Shown here in pieces: positions 27,221 to 35,843 of a stretch of DNA of 64,000 nucleotides. Each line of letters opens with the position of its first letter. The first letter of the stretch is position 1. The translations under genes were made by a program, and so were the position numbers. The DNA comes from Metabacillus arenae (GTDB taxonomy: Bacteria; Bacillota; Bacilli; Bacillales; Bacillaceae), in contig NZ_JACXAI010000004.1 of the NCBI RefSeq assembly GCF_014773385.1, forward strand, positions 171,478 through 235,477. The letters run 5' to 3'. The notes under the pieces are model-generated. The model did no database searches, was not told where the DNA came from, and worked only from the letters and a program-made list of their open reading frames with translations.

Positions 27221-27295
27221 TTAGGGAGCTAATAAACTTCCAGAAAAAAGATTTTGATTACCCTTTTTATTAGAAGTATATAAATACAATATATA

Positions 27296-27336
27296 AAACC
27301 TTGATTTGCTATAAAAAGCAGATCAAGGTTTTTTTA
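27296..27336 (+). terminator. Intrinsic terminator after the YwqH-YwqI pair
   Basis: AAACCTTGATTTGCT pairs with AGCAGATCAAGGTTT (one mismatch) around ATAAAA, followed by T-run. It is the clearest terminator of this region. Confidence 0.88.
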
Positions 27337-27390
27337 TAAGATCAGAAAGTTTAATTTAATTAAAGTATTAACGTGTTAAAGAGTGTTGTC

Positions 27391-27520
27391 GTTGTCTAGC
27401 TCCAGGCGCCATCGGCTCGAGGTCATAAGCCAATCCGTCAAGAAGGTTAAAGAACAACCTTCATGCCGGCTCATCTTATGCTTGTCGCCGATAGGCGGGC
27501 GCCTTGCGCTTTTCGTTCGG
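27391..27520 (+). repeat. Dispersed ~130-bp repeat, copy 1
   Basis: Starts TTGTCTAGCTCCAGGCGCC, contains TCGAGGTCATAAGCCAATCC in the middle and ends GCGCTTTTCGTTC. Full-length copy 3 (34961-35086) is in reverse orientation and a shorter copy 2 is at 38757-38850. GGCGCC near the 5' end and GGCGGGCGCC near the 3' end can pair, so it could fold as a structured RNA. It codes for nothing. The rest of the gap (27521-28114) holds a cre site and no gene. Confidence 0.85.
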
Positions 27521-27943
27521 CTTATTTTCATCGCGTATCTTTTAATATAGAATTTCTGGGGCTGACAATTTTTGAATGCTGTCTTCATACTCTTTAGACA
27601 CAAAAGCATAGAAATTAAATCAATCGTTTATCTCCTATCACAGAGGAATACCTGGAAATAGAAAGTTAGGATTTTATACATGCTTTCTTGGAAGAGGTTA
27701 GGATTGTGTATTTGCAGCTATGTTTAATAAATATATACTTACTTTTATAAGAAGGATTTTGGTGTTCTATAAATATCTCATCACATGAATGGTTTGGAGG
27801 GAGGACAGACTTAAATAGGACTGCGTTAGTGTTTTTGGATTAGTGGATTAATGAAGAAAAAAAGATTTAAAAAGAACTTTACTAACACTAAGTTAGAAAT
27901 CTACGATTACAAAAGGAAAATCGGGTTAGAATTTTTCTGAAAA

Positions 27944-27957
27944 TGTAAGCGCTTTTA
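27944..27957 (+). promoter_or_regulatory. cre site before the ABC sugar operon
   Basis: TGTAAGCGCTTTTA matches TGWAANCGNTNWCA at 13 of 14 positions, about 160 nt before the solute-binding protein gene, consistent with CcpA repression of the operon. Confidence 0.65.
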
Positions 27958-28114
27958 TTATTGGAGACAGTGTAATTACTTAAGAGGTGTATTTTCTGCC
28001 ATCCTGCTGTATTTACTTTCTTTAAAGTGTTTTATTATCATTCTTTCTTATCATATTCCTTATGTTTCTTAAAGAAATGTAGAAAATTGAATATTAAATG
28101 GGGGATGAAAAACA

Positions 28115-29389
28115 ATGAGGAAAAATCTATTTAGAGGTGCTAGTTTGTTCCTGATTTTAATTATTGTTGGATCACTATTATCTGCTTGCAGTTCAAAATC
28201 ATCAGGTACAGGAGAGAATGGAGAGGTTACCTTAAAGGTTCTGGATTGGAACGGAACAAACACAAAAGAGACAGAGAAAATGGTCAAAGAAACGGTGGAA
28301 AAAGAATTGCCAAATGTAAAGCTTGAATTTGAATACATTAACTGGGACACGGATTTTAGTTCGGTCATGCAAACACGAATCGCTGGTAAACAATTACCTG
28401 ACATTATCATGATCAAAGGTGGAGACCACCCGAAATACACTGAACACTTAATGGATCTATCCTCAGAAGAGTTTATGAATGAATTCCCAGAAGATATCCG
28501 TAAAGCTCTGCAAATTGACGGCAAAGATTATGCGGTTCCTTATACATCGAATTTTCAAGGGGTATTTTACAATAAAAGAATTTTTGCTGAGAACAATATT
28601 GAAATCCCAAAAACATGGGATGAGTTAATGGCAGTAGCTGAATCATTACAGAGCAAAGGTATTACGCCGTTTACTTCTCACTTTAAGGATTACCAAATTG
28701 GGAATTCCTTCAACCAGTTTGCAACAATTGAAGTATTTTCAAAAAATCCAACCTGGGGATCTGATTTGCAAAAAGGGGATGTCTCCTTTGCAACGTCGCC
28801 TGAATTCAAAACTGTATTTAAGCATTTTGAAGATCTTTACAGCTACTCAAACAAAGATCCATTTGGTTTAGATTTCACGGGAGCAGCAGAAATGTTTGCA
28901 AAAGAGGAAACAGCGATGTGGATCATCGGTACTTGGTCAACGGCTCAAGTGCTGAAAAACAATCCTGATCTTGAAATTGGGTTCTTCCCAACTCCAGCAA
29001 TGGATGAAAGCAATACAAAAATCATCATGCAACCGGACCACACATTCTCTGCAAGTGCCACAACCAAACACCCAAAAGAAGTGAAACAGGTTTTAGAAAT
29101 TTTTGCAACAAATAAAGAAATGGCTAAAAAGTACATTGACCTTGTTCAAACAGAGAGTTTATTACCAGATGTTGTTTCCGAAGTAGAAGCCCCATATGTA
29201 GAGGATATTAACACATATAAGAGCCTTGGGGCCGCAAATGCGAACGTAGGGAACGTGCAGATTCCTTGGCCATATCAAGAACAAAGCGGAAGCTATATCG
29301 CGGAATGGCTATTAGGAGACAAGACATTGGAGGAAGCATTAAAAGCCACTGATGATTACAAAACAAAGGTGAAATTTGCAAAGGAATAA
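28115..29389 (+). CDS. ABC sugar transporter, solute-binding lipoprotein (CUT1)
   Basis: 424 residues. Lipoprotein signal with lipobox LLSAC, lipidated Cys25, then a Ser/Gly-rich linker. The rest is a family 1 extracellular solute-binding protein (ADIIMIKGGDHPKY-type start; MWIIGTWSTAQVL around residue 268). It binds an oligosaccharide outside the membrane and hands it to the two permeases coded next. AAATGGGGGATG is the ribosome site region. A GC-rich hairpin follows the stop and separates it from the permease genes. The sugar is unknown; a GH4 glycosidase at 32509 hints at an alpha-linked galactoside or uronide. Confidence 0.87.
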   Translation: MRKNLFRGASLFLILIIVGSLLSACSSKSSGTGENGEVTLKVLDWNGTNTKETEKMVKETVEKELPNVKLEFEYINWDTDFSSVMQTRIAGKQLPDIIMIKGGDHPKYTEHLMDLSSEEFMNEFPEDIRKALQIDGKDYAVPYTSNFQGVFYNKRIFAENNIEIPKTWDELMAVAESLQSKGITPFTSHFKDYQIGNSFNQFATIEVFSKNPTWGSDLQKGDVSFATSPEFKTVFKHFEDLYSYSNKDPFGLDFTGAAEMFAKEETAMWIIGTWSTAQVLKNNPDLEIGFFPTPAMDESNTKIIMQPDHTFSASATTKHPKEVKQVLEIFATNKEMAKKYIDLVQTESLLPDVVSEVEAPYVEDINTYKSLGAANANVGNVQIPWPYQEQSGSYIAEWLLGDKTLEEALKATDDYKTKVKFAKE

Positions 29390-29405
29390 TTCTACTTGTT
29401 CGAAT

Positions 29406-29430
29406 AAGGGGAACGAAAATTGTTCCCCTT
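29406..29430 (+). promoter_or_regulatory. Intercistronic hairpin between binding protein and permease genes
   Basis: AAGGGGAAC / GTTCCCCTT, 9-bp perfect stem, no T-run after it. Such a hairpin between a binding-protein gene and its permeases usually stabilises the upstream mRNA or partially stops transcription so that the binding protein is made in excess. Confidence 0.6.
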
Positions 29431-29459
29431 CTAAATTTACTTTGTAATGGGGTGTTTTT

Positions 29460-30407
29460 ATGAATCTAGGAGAGAAGAATGCTCGGGCATCAAGTACAAT
29501 GATTCCGAGTAAATCCATTCTCGTTGTCCATAAAAAGAAAATGGTGAGCTCAAAAAACATTCAATATTATTTGTTGCTGCTTCCTCCTTTGCTTTTTTTT
29601 ATGGTCGCAATGATCATCCCGCTTTTGATGGGAATCTACAATTCATTTACGGATTGGGACGGCATTAGCTTGACGAAAAATTGGATAGGTATTACGAATT
29701 ACATTGAAATTTTTAAAGACGACATGTTTATTAATTCGTTTATATTTACTGGACTGTTTATGATTTTTAATACGATCATTCAAAATGTGGCGGCTTTTTT
29801 GTTTGCTGTGATGCTCGATAGCAGCATTAAAGCAAAAAATTTCTATCGAACCATCATTTTTGCGCCCGTTTTATTAAGCCCTATTTTAGTCGGTCAAATT
29901 TGGACGAAAATGTACGGGACAATCCTACCAAGAATCAATGAGCTGCTCGGACTTAACATCGATTTTAATTTGTTTTCAAGCCCTGACACTGTCTTAACCG
30001 GACTTGTTATAGCGAATAACTGGCAATGGATTGGGTATTGGATGCTCATTTATTTAGCGGGTCTTCAGGCTGTTCCAAAGGATATTTATGAGGCATGTAC
30101 GGTCGACGGAGGAAATTGGTGGCAAAAGTTTTTTCATATTACTATCCCAATGTTAGCACCATCTATCACCATTTGCACGATAGGAATTGCAACAGGAAGT
30201 TTAAAGGTGTTTGAATTAATTGTCGCATCGACAGGAGGAGGCCCAGGTGATTCATCTAAATCGACGATAATGGACATCTATGACAGCGCCTTTATGTCTC
30301 AACAATCCAGTTATGCATCTGCGATGAGTGTTGTGTTTATGCTTGTATTACTAGTTTTCGCTTACATTCAGCTGAAGGTTTTACGTAAAAGGGAGGTCGA
30401 ATTATAA
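29460..30407 (+). CDS. ABC sugar transporter permease 1 (CUT1, MalF-like)
   Basis: 315 residues with six main hydrophobic spans and the EAA loop EACTVDGGNWWQKFFHITIP (about residues 214-233) that docks the ATPase. It forms the membrane channel with the next gene's product. ATG 29460 follows GGGGTG. The second permease begins 2 nt after its stop. A first ~45 residues longer than usual form a polar cytoplasmic tail; a start at one of the inner Met codons is possible. Confidence 0.87.
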   Translation: MNLGEKNARASSTMIPSKSILVVHKKKMVSSKNIQYYLLLLPPLLFFMVAMIIPLLMGIYNSFTDWDGISLTKNWIGITNYIEIFKDDMFINSFIFTGLFMIFNTIIQNVAAFLFAVMLDSSIKAKNFYRTIIFAPVLLSPILVGQIWTKMYGTILPRINELLGLNIDFNLFSSPDTVLTGLVIANNWQWIGYWMLIYLAGLQAVPKDIYEACTVDGGNWWQKFFHITIPMLAPSITICTIGIATGSLKVFELIVASTGGGPGDSSKSTIMDIYDSAFMSQQSSYASAMSVVFMLVLLVFAYIQLKVLRKREVEL

Positions 30408-30408
30408 C

Positions 30409-31239
30409 ATGAAAAAAAGGTACAACAAAGGAACGCTTCTTATTCAAGTAATTGTGACCATTATTGCCCTATTTTATTTGCTGCCTTTTTTAGTGGTATT
30501 CCTTTATGCATTTAAGTCGCCGCAAGAGCTTATTCATTCATCTCCTTTCTCTTTACCTGAGAAGTTTGAATGGGATAATTTCTCGCAAGCATTTGAAGCC
30601 TTAAACTTTTTACAAAGCTTTGGGAACACCTTTTTCATCACGGCAAGTGCGGTCTTGCTACTCATTTTGCTAAGCGGAATGGCGGCCTATTCGATTGTAA
30701 GAGGAGGAAACAAATTTTTTAATGGGTCGTATATGTTTTTTATTGCTGGAATCCTAATCCCGTATCAAGTTATTTTTGTACCAATGTTTGTGCTTGGCAG
30801 CAATTTGGGGTTTATTAACAACCATTTTGGAGTCATTTTTCTGTATGTTGGGACGAGTCTTCCATTTGCCATTTTTGTCATGACAGGATTTATGAAAACC
30901 ATACCTAAAGAAATTGAAGAAGCGGCTTTTATCGATGGATGCTCCATCATCCGCACATTTTGGGTGATTATTTTGCCTATGTTAAAGCCTGTTGCCGCGG
31001 CACTTACGATTATTTTATCGCTTCAAATCTGGAACGACTATCTTCTGCCGCTGCTCTTTTTATCAGACAACAGTATGAAAACACTCACAGTTATGCAAGC
31101 CACCTTATTTAGTGCATTTGAAACAAATTTTAATGTAGGATTTGCCGGGATTATCCTTTCTTCATTGCCAATCTTAATTTTATCCCTTTTCATGCAAAAA
31201 TATTTTGTGAAGGGTATAACGATGGGTTCTGGAAAGTAA
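30409..31239 (+). CDS. ABC sugar transporter permease 2 (CUT1, MalG-like)
   Basis: 276 residues, six spans, EAA loop EEAAFIDGCSIIRTFWVIILP (about residue 168). It pairs with permease 1. GGGAGGTCG lies 9 nt before ATG 30409, inside the end of the previous gene. No ATPase gene is coded in the operon; bacilli commonly use the shared ATPase MsmX (established for B. subtilis), which is inferred here. Confidence 0.87.
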   Translation: MKKRYNKGTLLIQVIVTIIALFYLLPFLVVFLYAFKSPQELIHSSPFSLPEKFEWDNFSQAFEALNFLQSFGNTFFITASAVLLLILLSGMAAYSIVRGGNKFFNGSYMFFIAGILIPYQVIFVPMFVLGSNLGFINNHFGVIFLYVGTSLPFAIFVMTGFMKTIPKEIEEAAFIDGCSIIRTFWVIILPMLKPVAAALTIILSLQIWNDYLLPLLFLSDNSMKTLTVMQATLFSAFETNFNVGFAGIILSSLPILILSLFMQKYFVKGITMGSGK

Positions 31240-31334
31240 ACAAGTGCAATCGGGAAAGTTTAATAGGGATAAAATTTTTAAGAATTATTGATTCCAGATA
31301 ATAGGTAGAAATTTATATAAGTTGGAGATTTGTT

Positions 31335-32228
31335 ATGAATAATATTAGTTTATATGAAAGTGAATTATTAACAAACCATTATCATCCTAAAGTTTTTGCT
31401 TATTATTTTAAGAAATGGGAAAGTTACGATATGGCATTTCATACTCATAATGAGGTTGAAATTATGTATGTGATCGATGGAAAATGTATCGTCGATACAG
31501 AAGAAGAGTCGGTTTCGATGAAAAAAGGTGACTTTATTTTATTAGATTCTAATGTGTCACATCGTTTGATTGTAGAAAAAAATACTCCATGTCGTATACT
31601 AAACGTTGAATTTTCCTTTATAAAAAAAGAAAGACGCTTTCCATCGATTAAGGAATTGGCGGCTGAAAACAAGAACTTAGCTGAATTATTATTACTAAAT
31701 CGTCCATATGTTGTATTGAAAGACCCAAATGAAATTTACCATACTTTAAAAAATCTAGTTTTAGAAATGGACAAGAAGGAATCGGAACAGGAAATTATGA
31801 TCCAACTCCTTTTGGCTCAATTACTCATTCAAATTGCCCGAATGGTTGTTGAGGAAAGCGGAAAAAAGAGCGAACAACAACAAGCAAATGTATATGTGAA
31901 AAAGACAATTGAGTATCTCCACCATAACTATGATTGTGATATTCAAGTGAAAGATATTGGCCAGGCGGTAAATCTGCATCCAGGATACCTTCATCGAATT
32001 TTCAAAAAACAGACAGGGTCTACCATTATGGAATACTTGACTTCACTAAGAATGGAAAAAGCTAAAATGTTGTTGGCGGATACAGATATTCCAGTCATTG
32101 AAATATCTTATTATATTGGTATTAATAGTCGTCAATATTTTAGCCTCCTTTTTAAAAAGTATACAAATAAAACACCCATTGAATATAGGAAATCCGTCGA
32201 ACAGAATATTGTTAAATTTGGTAGATGA
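31335..32228 (+). CDS. AraC-family transcriptional regulator
   Basis: 297 residues. N-terminal cupin-like sensing domain (about 20-120) with FHTHNEVEIMYV histidines, C-terminal AraC DNA-binding domain (about 190-290) with two helix-turn-helix parts (VKDIGQAVNLHPGYLHRIFK and IPVIEISYYIGINSRQYF). It probably activates the ABC operon and the GH4 gene on binding sugar. It lies 95 nt after permease 2 and on the same strand, and 280 nt before the GH4 gene. GTTGGAG near 31322 is a weak ribosome site. Confidence 0.85.
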   Translation: MNNISLYESELLTNHYHPKVFAYYFKKWESYDMAFHTHNEVEIMYVIDGKCIVDTEEESVSMKKGDFILLDSNVSHRLIVEKNTPCRILNVEFSFIKKERRFPSIKELAAENKNLAELLLLNRPYVVLKDPNEIYHTLKNLVLEMDKKESEQEIMIQLLLAQLLIQIARMVVEESGKKSEQQQANVYVKKTIEYLHHNYDCDIQVKDIGQAVNLHPGYLHRIFKKQTGSTIMEYLTSLRMEKAKMLLADTDIPVIEISYYIGINSRQYFSLLFKKYTNKTPIEYRKSVEQNIVKFGR

Positions 32229-32436
32229 TTACTAACCATAACACAGCTCATAACATTGTATTGTAGTATTTTTAAATAGTATCTTATCAACTAACCGACA
32301 GCAGGTGCATTCTGCCAGTAAAAAGTCTGATTTAAGTCATTAAAAAAATTACTTAGAGACTTTGGATTAGAAAGTAAAAGAGTCCAAATATGAAGTTAAA
32401 ATATTATACATTTTTAAATTAGAAAAGTTATAACCT

Positions 32437-32450
32437 TGAAAACGTTTTCT
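32437..32450 (+). promoter_or_regulatory. cre site before the GH4 gene
   Basis: TGAAAACGTTTTCT matches the cre consensus at 13 of 14 positions and is palindromic, 59 nt before the GH4 start. Catabolite repression of a separate GH4 transcript is likely. Confidence 0.7.
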
Positions 32451-32508
32451 GATCTATGGTGATAGAATTATATTTATAAAGTATTAATATAGTAAAGGAG
32501 CGTCTGGA

Positions 32509-34029
32509 ATGTCATTTAAAATTGCATTCATCGGAGCAGGAAGTATTGGTTTTACGAGAGGGCTTTTACGAGATCTGCTTGCTGTACCAGAATTTCATAA
32601 CATTGAGGTTGCGTTTACCGATATTAATTCTGAAAATTTAGATATGGTTACACAGCTTTGCCAACGGGATATTGATGAAAATCGTCTAAATATAAAGATT
32701 CATGCCACACAAAATCGAAGAGAAGCATTAAGAGATGCAAGATACATATTTTCCGTCGTTCGAATAGGCGGACTTGAAGCATTTCAATCCGATGTCGACA
32801 TTCCACTCAAATATGGGATTGATCAGTGTGTAGGTGATACGCTTTGTGCGGGCGGCATAATGTACGGTCAGCGTGGGATTTCTGAAATGCTTACTATTTG
32901 CAAAGATATCCGTGAAGTTGCAGAACCTGATTGTTTGTTACTTAACTATGCGAATCCAATGGCTATGCTGACATGGGCTTGCAGGAAATATGGCGGAGTT
33001 AGAACAATTGGTTTATGCCACGGTGTTCAAGGCGGACATAGACAAATTGCGAAGGCATTTGGATTAAAAAAGGAAGAAGTCGACATTATTTGTGCCGGAA
33101 TAAATCATCAAACATGGTACATCAGCGTGAAACATAATGGTGAAGATCTAACAGGTAAGATATTGGAAGCTTTTGAAAACCATCCTGAGTTTTCTGTTAC
33201 AGAAAAAGTCAGAATTGATATGTTAAGACGCTTTGGCTACTACAGTACAGAATCCAATGGCCACTTAAGTGAATATGTACCATGGTACCGCAAACGGCCG
33301 GAAGAAATTAACGAGTGGATTGATCTTGGTATGTGGATCAATGGAGAAACAGGCGGGTATTTACGGGTATGCACGGAAGGAAGAAATTGGTTTAAAACAG
33401 ACTTTCCAAATTGGCTAAAAGAACCAGCAATCGAATTCAAGCAAGAAAATCGAGGAGAAGAACACGGTTCTTATATTATTGAGGCGCTAGAAACAGGACG
33501 ATTATATAGAGGTCATTTCAATGTTGTTAATAACGGTGTGATTTCGAATCTGCCAGATGATGCCATCATTGAGGCACCAGGATATGTAGACCGCAACGGA
33601 ATTAGTATGCCGCAAGTTGGGGATCTCCCACTAGGGTGTGCAGCTGTTTGTAATGTGAGTATCTCAGTTCAACGACTTGCGGTCGAAGCTGCAGTCAATG
33701 GAGATGATACCCTCCTGCGGCAAGCCATGATGATGGATCCACTTGTTGGAGCTGTTTGTAATCCAAAAGAAATTTGGCAATTAACCGATGAAATGTTGGT
33801 GGCTCAAGAACGATGGCTTCCGCAATATACAAAAGCTATTGCACAAGCAAAAGAAAGGTTTTCATCAGGAAGCCTTATCCCGACTAAAAATTATAAAGGT
33901 GCAGCCCGTCTGAAAGTAAAGTCGGTTGCGGAAATGACTCAAAATAAAGAAGCTGCACGGAAAAATGCCGGCGAATCGGATAAAGCAATTGATCGTCCGT
34001 CAGCGGTGAAAGTAGAAACAAGTTCATAG
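32509..34029 (+). CDS. GH4 glycosidase (alpha-galactosidase or alpha-hexuronidase)
   Basis: 506 residues. N-terminal NAD-binding motif FIGAGSIGFTRG, then the GH4 centre GLCHGVQGG (Cys170-His171-Gly172) and CAGINH (His200), residues that bind the catalytic Mn2+. GH4 enzymes use NAD+ and a redox elimination mechanism in the cytoplasm. MelA-type alpha-galactosidases usually show Cys-His-Ser at the first motif, whereas Cys-His-Gly is typical of alpha-glucuronidases/galacturonidases (e.g. LplD), so the common label alpha-galactosidase is not safe. It follows the AraC gene and its own cre site; AAAGGAGCG is the ribosome site. Confidence 0.82.
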   Translation: MSFKIAFIGAGSIGFTRGLLRDLLAVPEFHNIEVAFTDINSENLDMVTQLCQRDIDENRLNIKIHATQNRREALRDARYIFSVVRIGGLEAFQSDVDIPLKYGIDQCVGDTLCAGGIMYGQRGISEMLTICKDIREVAEPDCLLLNYANPMAMLTWACRKYGGVRTIGLCHGVQGGHRQIAKAFGLKKEEVDIICAGINHQTWYISVKHNGEDLTGKILEAFENHPEFSVTEKVRIDMLRRFGYYSTESNGHLSEYVPWYRKRPEEINEWIDLGMWINGETGGYLRVCTEGRNWFKTDFPNWLKEPAIEFKQENRGEEHGSYIIEALETGRLYRGHFNVVNNGVISNLPDDAIIEAPGYVDRNGISMPQVGDLPLGCAAVCNVSISVQRLAVEAAVNGDDTLLRQAMMMDPLVGAVCNPKEIWQLTDEMLVAQERWLPQYTKAIAQAKERFSSGSLIPTKNYKGAARLKVKSVAEMTQNKEAARKNAGESDKAIDRPSAVKVETSS

Positions 34030-34095
34030 GCTTAAAAAATTTAAGTTAATTAAAGCAACAATATCATTGAAATGAAGGGGTCAACCTTTAAATAG

Positions 34096-34255
34096 TTATC
34101 CACAAGCAAAAGGTTTGGGAAATAAAGAAATCACAAGTTTTTCCCCAGTATCCACAGAAAACACTAAAGTTATTAACAAAAATCTGTGTATAGAATAGGA
34201 TTTGCCGATAAAGGTTTTTAATGTTAATCCACATTGTTCACAGGGGTGTGGATAA
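34096..34255. promoter_or_regulatory. DnaA-box cluster
   Basis: Perfect boxes TTATCCACA at 34096-34104 and, reversed, TGTGGATAA at 34247-34255; one-mismatch boxes GTATCCACA (34148-34156) and TAATCCACA (34225-34233); weaker ones TGTGTATAG (34185-34193) and TTGTTCACA (34234-34242). All lie in the gap after the GH4 gene with no coding frame. B. subtilis has such clusters away from oriC that titrate DnaA; that role here is inferred. Confidence 0.65.
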
Positions 34256-34468
34256 CGTTATCCCACTCTTAATCAAACTAAAAGAATATAGTTGAGGACG
34301 TTTACCCAAAGCGGTCAATCGAATCCTCAATTTCTCACCACAAAAGAGGATGGAAGGTTTCAATTTTTTATACGTAATGGAATATGTCGACCGGCTTTTT
34401 GTACTGAAGATAAAAGAAATGTTGAGGAATTAAAACATAAATAAAATTGACTAAATCTTTTCAAATAA

Positions 34469-34496
34469 GAAGGGAGTCATAGATCTGACTCCCTTC
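34469..34496. terminator. Hairpin at the 3' end of yfhD
   Basis: GAAGGGAGTCA / TGACTCCCTTC, 11-bp perfect stem just past the yfhD stop. T-richness is modest on both sides, so it may end yfhD or block read-through from the GH4 side. Confidence 0.6.
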
Positions 34497-34502
34497 ATTA
34501 CT

Positions 34503-34691
34503 TTATTTTTTCACACGCTGGCGTTGGTTTGCAGCGTTTGAGCGAGCTTGAGCTTCTAAATCAGCTTGGTCCGCTAACTCACGAGAGTATTCTTCATCAA
34601 CACCATCTGATGGTTTCTTCAAATTTTTTGGAACCTGAGGCAATGAGCTTTTATTATGATCACGTGATTTTTGTTTATGTGCTCTACCCAT
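34503..34691 (-). CDS. yfhD: YfhD small protein
   Basis: 62 residues, very polar (MGRAHKQKSRDHNKSSLPQV... ending NQRQRVKK) with no hydrophobic segment. Composition and the SDGVDEEYSRELADQADLEA centre match YfhD of B. subtilis. Ribosome site AAAGGAGGGC precedes the ATG by about 5 nt. Function unknown; small polar proteins of this kind are frequent in spore-formers. It is followed on the same strand order by yfhE upstream, as in B. subtilis. Confidence 0.82.
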   Translation of the reverse strand: MGRAHKQKSRDHNKSSLPQVPKNLKKPSDGVDEEYSRELADQADLEAQARSNAANQRQRVKK

Positions 34692-34770
34692 TATAAGCCC
34701 TCCTTTTGATGAACAATGTAGTACTGTTCTTTAATTAGGATGGCTTTTTTTAAAGGAAACATGTTGGAAG

Positions 34771-34899
34771 TTAATAGTTGTTACGGTTTTGCATACCAGA
34801 AGCGCGGTCTGCACGCTTGAATTCCTTCAAATAAGTAACCTCTTGCGCGCTTGAAAGAGTGCTTTTCGTTTTTTCGGTTTTTTTCTTCATAGTCGTCAT
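34771..34899 (-). CDS. yfhE: YfhE small protein
   Basis: 42 residues starting MTTMKKKTEK and ending SGMQNRNNY; contains the family pattern LSSAQEVTYLKEFKRADRAS. GGAGG lies 2-7 nt before the ATG. It is short enough to be missed by gene finders. Function unknown. Upstream, on the same strand, lies the dispersed repeat copy 3. Confidence 0.8.
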   Translation of the reverse strand: MTTMKKKTEKTKSTLSSAQEVTYLKEFKRADRASGMQNRNNY

Positions 34900-34960
34900 C
34901 CTCCACAAGTTTTTTATGTACATGATTAGTTTCGACATCTATATACTTTCTCATTCAAAA

Positions 34961-35086
34961 GAACGAAAAGCTCTGAGCGCAGTCTTACGGTGACAAGCAC
35001 AAGGAGAGCCGGCATGGAGGTTGTTCATTAACTTTTTGACGGATAGACTTGTGACCTCGAGCTGATGGCTCTTGGTGTGGACAATA
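34961..35086 (-). repeat. Dispersed ~130-bp repeat, copy 3 (reverse)
   Basis: The reverse complement matches copy 1 in order: GAGCCATC, GCTCGAGGTCACAAG, ATCCGTCAA, AACAACCTCCATGCCGGCTC and the final GCTTTTCGTTC. It lies between yfhE and the GNAT gene. Confidence 0.85.
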
Positions 35087-35130
35087 ATTAAAATTCTTAA
35101 CAAAAAAAGGAACTCTCTAAAGAAAGTTCC

Positions 35131-35691
35131 TTAAGCTTCTTTCAAATGCTGATCCTCTTCTTCCTCTTGGAAGGTTCTCATTGTATATAATGTATAAAGG
35201 TCTTTGGGGATTTCAAAAAGATTGTATATATCCTTACCTTGATTTATTTCATCAAGCAATGCTTTTCTTGATTCATTGGCAAAGTTGGCATAAGGGAGTT
35301 TTTCAGCGGCTTTTGTAGAGCGAACATTCAATTTTCTAATGCGAAGAAAAATTGTTTCGATGCCTAATTCAAAAAATAATTCATTGAAAAAAGCATCCTT
35401 TCCCATTTGATTATAGCCTCTCCCATGATACGGCTTTCCAATCCATGTTCCGAGGAATCCAGCGCCATCTTGAATATCAAATAGGCTGATCGTCCCGATC
35501 GGGGAGCCCCATTCGTCAAGCATGGTTCTGGAGATTAATTCTCCGCGCTCTTCTGCCTCGATAATTTGTTTTGTTAAAAACATGTACTCTTCAAATGTGT
35601 TTGCTTTATGACGAACAAAAGGGAAGACATCTGGGTGCACCATTAATTCGTAAAGGGTATGACTGTCCTGAATTTCGCGCTTTTTTAACAC
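35131..35691 (-). CDS. GNAT-family N-acetyltransferase (RimJ/RimL-like)
   Basis: 186 residues. Acetyl-CoA binding pattern WIGKPYHGRGYNQMGKDAFF (about 89-108) gives the R/Q-x-x-G-x-G/A loop as HGRGYNQ; the following RIRKLNVRSTKAAEKL is the RimJ-like motif. Substrate unknown. Start is GTG 35691, preceded by GGAGGGAGAATA. The leader upstream is unusual: a tRNA-like T-arm and a long hairpin (35737-35788) lie in it. The C-terminus is acidic and ends with DQHLKEA. Confidence 0.82.
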   Translation of the reverse strand: MLKKREIQDSHTLYELMVHPDVFPFVRHKANTFEEYMFLTKQIIEAEERGELISRTMLDEWGSPIGTISLFDIQDGAGFLGTWIGKPYHGRGYNQMGKDAFFNELFFELGIETIFLRIRKLNVRSTKAAEKLPYANFANESRKALLDEINQGKDIYNLFEIPKDLYTLYTMRTFQEEEEDQHLKEA

Positions 35692-35776
35692 TATTCTCCC
35701 TCCAACTTGAGGGCAGACGCATACGGACAGTCCGGGCCCACCCTCGAAATTTTTTTATCAAATTCACACAAAAAAA

Positions 35777-35843
35777 TTCCGGGGTGGGAATCGAACCCAC
35801 TAGAACCAGTGTAGCTGGTGGCGCACCATTTGCCTTCCCAATA
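35777..35843 (-). other. tRNA-like element, possibly degenerate tRNA
   Basis: On the minus strand GTGGG-TTCGATT-CCCAC (35800-35784) is a perfect T-arm with the standard loop. After it CCCGGAA would pair, imperfectly, with TATTGGG at the other end (35837-35843); a D-like GGC..GCC stem and an ACCAG/CTGGT stem lie between, but the anticodon loop has five bases and the whole is about 67 nt, too short for a normal tRNA. The T-arm bases can also pair in a competing hairpin with 35737-35756. Not a confirmed tRNA. Confidence 0.35.
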
